A DNA stretch of 5,863 nt from Deltaproteobacteria bacterium (lineage in GTDB: Bacteria > Bdellovibrionota > UBA1018 > UBA923): NCBI GenBank assembly GCA_016194795.1, contig JACQAX010000120.1, positions 1-5,863 of the forward strand. The letters are read 5' to 3'. The translations under genes and the position numbers were made by a program. Position 1 is the stretch's first letter, and each line of letters starts with the position of its first letter. This document shows positions 4,601 through 5,863 of the stretch, piece by piece. The notes beneath the pieces are model-generated. The model ran no database searches and was not told where the DNA came from. It saw nothing but the letters and a program-made list of their open reading frames with translations.

Positions 4601-5863
4601 ATGAAGATTAGCTTAAGCTGGCTTGCGACCTACCTCGACGTGGCGCCGATTCGCGCGGATCTGAAAGGCGTGCTGGGCCGGCTGACCATGCGCGGGCTCG
4701 AGGTCGAGAGCATCCACGATCTCTCGCAGGGTTTCGACAAGGTCGTCATCGCGCAGATCGAGACGCGCGATCGCCACCCCAATGCCGACCGTCTTTCGAT
4801 CTGCAAGGTGAACACCGGCAAAGAGACGCTCCAGATCGTCTGCGGCGCGCAGAACATGAAGGCGGGCGACAAGGTCGCGCTCAGCCAGATCGGCGCGCAC
4901 CTGCCCAACGGCCTCAAGATCGAGAAGGGCAAGATCCGCGACGTCGAGTCGTTCGGCATGCTGTGCTCGGAGGTCGAGCTCGGGATCGCCGACAAGAGCG
5001 AAGGCATTCTCATCCTTCCGAAAGACGCGCCCGTCGGGCAGCCGCTCGCGCCGTTCATCGGCCGCGACGACATCGTGTTCGAGCTGAACGTCACGCCCAA
5101 CCGCGGCGACGCGCTCTCGCACCTCGGAGTCGCGCGCGAGCTCGCGTCGATCCTCGGCCAGAAGCTCAAGGCCCCCGAGGCCAAGCTGAACGAGGCGGGC
5201 GGGTCGAGCGCCGACAAGATCAAGGTCACGCTCCACAACCCGAGCGACGCGCCGGACCTTTGCCTGCAGTACCATGGTCGCTACATCGAGGGCGTGAAGA
5301 TCAAGGCGTCTCCCGAGTGGCTCCAGAAGCGGCTCCTCTCGATCGGCCTGCGCCCGATCAACAACGTCGTCGACGTCACGAACTTCGTCCTCATGGAGTA
5401 CGGCCAGCCGTTGCATGCGTTCGACTACGCGCAGGTGAAGGGCGGGCAAATCCACGTGCGCCGCGCGAAGAAAGGCGAAAAGCTTCCGCTGCTCGACGGC
5501 ACCGAGGTCACCCTCGACGAGCAGGACCTGGTCATCGCCGACGGCGAGCGCCCGGTGGCGCTGGCCGGCGTGATGGGCGGCGGCAACTCGGAGGTCACCG
5601 ACAAGACCGCCAACATCCTGCTCGAGGCCGCGCAGTTCGACGCGGCGTCGGTGCGCAAGACCTCGCGCCGGCACCAGAAGAAATCGGACTCGTCGCATCG
5701 CTTCGAGCGCCAGGTCGACGCGCGCGCCGTGCGCGCGGCGATGGATCGCGCGGCCGCGCTCATCGTCGAGACCGGTGGGGGCAAGGCCTATAAAGGCGCC
5801 GTGAGCCAGTACTCGCCGCTCGGCAAGACGCTCGCCACGGGCGAAGCGCGCGCGATCGACATG
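4601..5863 (+). CDS. pheT: Phenylalanyl-tRNA synthetase beta subunit, N-terminal half (cut by right edge)
   Basis: PheT partners PheS; it binds tRNA-Phe and edits mischarged Tyr-tRNA-Phe. The 421 codons in the window start with MKISLSWLATYLDV, the standard N-terminus. The OB-fold/EMAP-II-like tRNA-binding domain follows at about residues 40-150 (VVIAQIETRDRHPNADRL, CGAQNM, ESFGMLCSEVELGI), then FELNVTPNRGDALSHLGVAR. The B3/B4 editing domain spans about 213-385 and includes GLRPINNVVDVTNFV, GQPLHAFD, LAGVMGGGNSEVTD and SHRFERQVD. The frame is uninterrupted to the window end. The family is usually about 790-820 residues, so roughly half is present. A GGAG at 4591-4594 is 6 bases before the ATG. 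It begins 16 bases after the pheS stop, an operon arrangement. Confidence 0.96.
   Translation, partial: MKISLSWLATYLDVAPIRADLKGVLGRLTMRGLEVESIHDLSQGFDKVVIAQIETRDRHPNADRLSICKVNTGKETLQIVCGAQNMKAGDKVALSQIGAHLPNGLKIEKGKIRDVESFGMLCSEVELGIADKSEGILILPKDAPVGQPLAPFIGRDDIVFELNVTPNRGDALSHLGVARELASILGQKLKAPEAKLNEAGGSSADKIKVTLHNPSDAPDLCLQYHGRYIEGVKIKASPEWLQKRLLSIGLRPINNVVDVTNFVLMEYGQPLHAFDYAQVKGGQIHVRRAKKGEKLPLLDGTEVTLDEQDLVIADGERPVALAGVMGGGNSEVTDKTANILLEAAQFDAASVRKTSRRHQKKSDSSHRFERQVDARAVRAAMDRAAALIVETGGGKAYKGAVSQYSPLGKTLATGEARAIDM

Noticed and set aside
4613..5698. 361-codon open frame on the minus strand, antisense to pheT
   Set aside because: It is a shadow of the pheT codon bias. The protein is repetitive Arg/Leu/Asp/Val with no domain, while the plus strand is unmistakably PheT.

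Overview
The window is a stretch of high-GC bacterial housekeeping chromosome. It contains no mobile element, CRISPR array, tRNA or rRNA that I can see. The gene order infC-rpmI-rplT-pheS-pheT is a widely conserved translation cluster. The fused glutaminase/NAD+ synthase and the Sec-type signal peptide on the first gene fit a Gram-negative bacterium. The style of the NadE and PheS proteins and the GC-rich third codon positions make me lean weakly towards a deltaproteobacterium in the old sense (Bdellovibrionota or Myxococcota type). That placement is recall, not a search result.

Layout. Positions 1-504 (minus strand) hold the N-terminal part of an exported protein of unknown function, which runs off the left edge. 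A 97-base AT-rich gap separates it from the divergent nadE (from 602, plus strand), a glutamine-dependent NAD+ synthase. Directly after nadE lies a small basic ORF (2100-2321) whose ATG overlaps the original nadE stop codon. A strong intrinsic-terminator hairpin (2378-2408) follows, ending just before the Shine-Dalgarno of infC. Then come infC (ATC start), rpmI (L35), rplT (L20), pheS and pheT, all on the plus strand with gaps of 16-39 bases. pheT runs off the right edge about half way through.

The most striking observation is that two normally essential genes, nadE and infC, each carry an internal gap of the same kind. In both, a well-conserved N-terminal part runs into a premature stop. The equally well-conserved C-terminus then appears intact in another frame, immediately after a missing middle piece. 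The estimated losses are about 65-70 residues in NadE and about 41-42 in IF3. In both cases the frame arithmetic requires a missing length of 3n+1. Neither protein should work as written. Because the downstream remnants have not decayed, I favour an assembly or sequencing error, or very recent deletions, over old pseudogenes. rpmI, rplT, pheS and the visible part of pheT look intact.

Functionally, IF3, L35, L20 and the two PheRS subunits belong to translation, and NadE supplies NAD+. The ATC start of infC and the hairpin just upstream suggest the usual tight control of this operon (IF3 start-codon discrimination, possibly a leader attenuator). I found no convincing undescribed system. The items most worth a second look are the paired gaps, the attenuator-like leader and the small coupled ORF.
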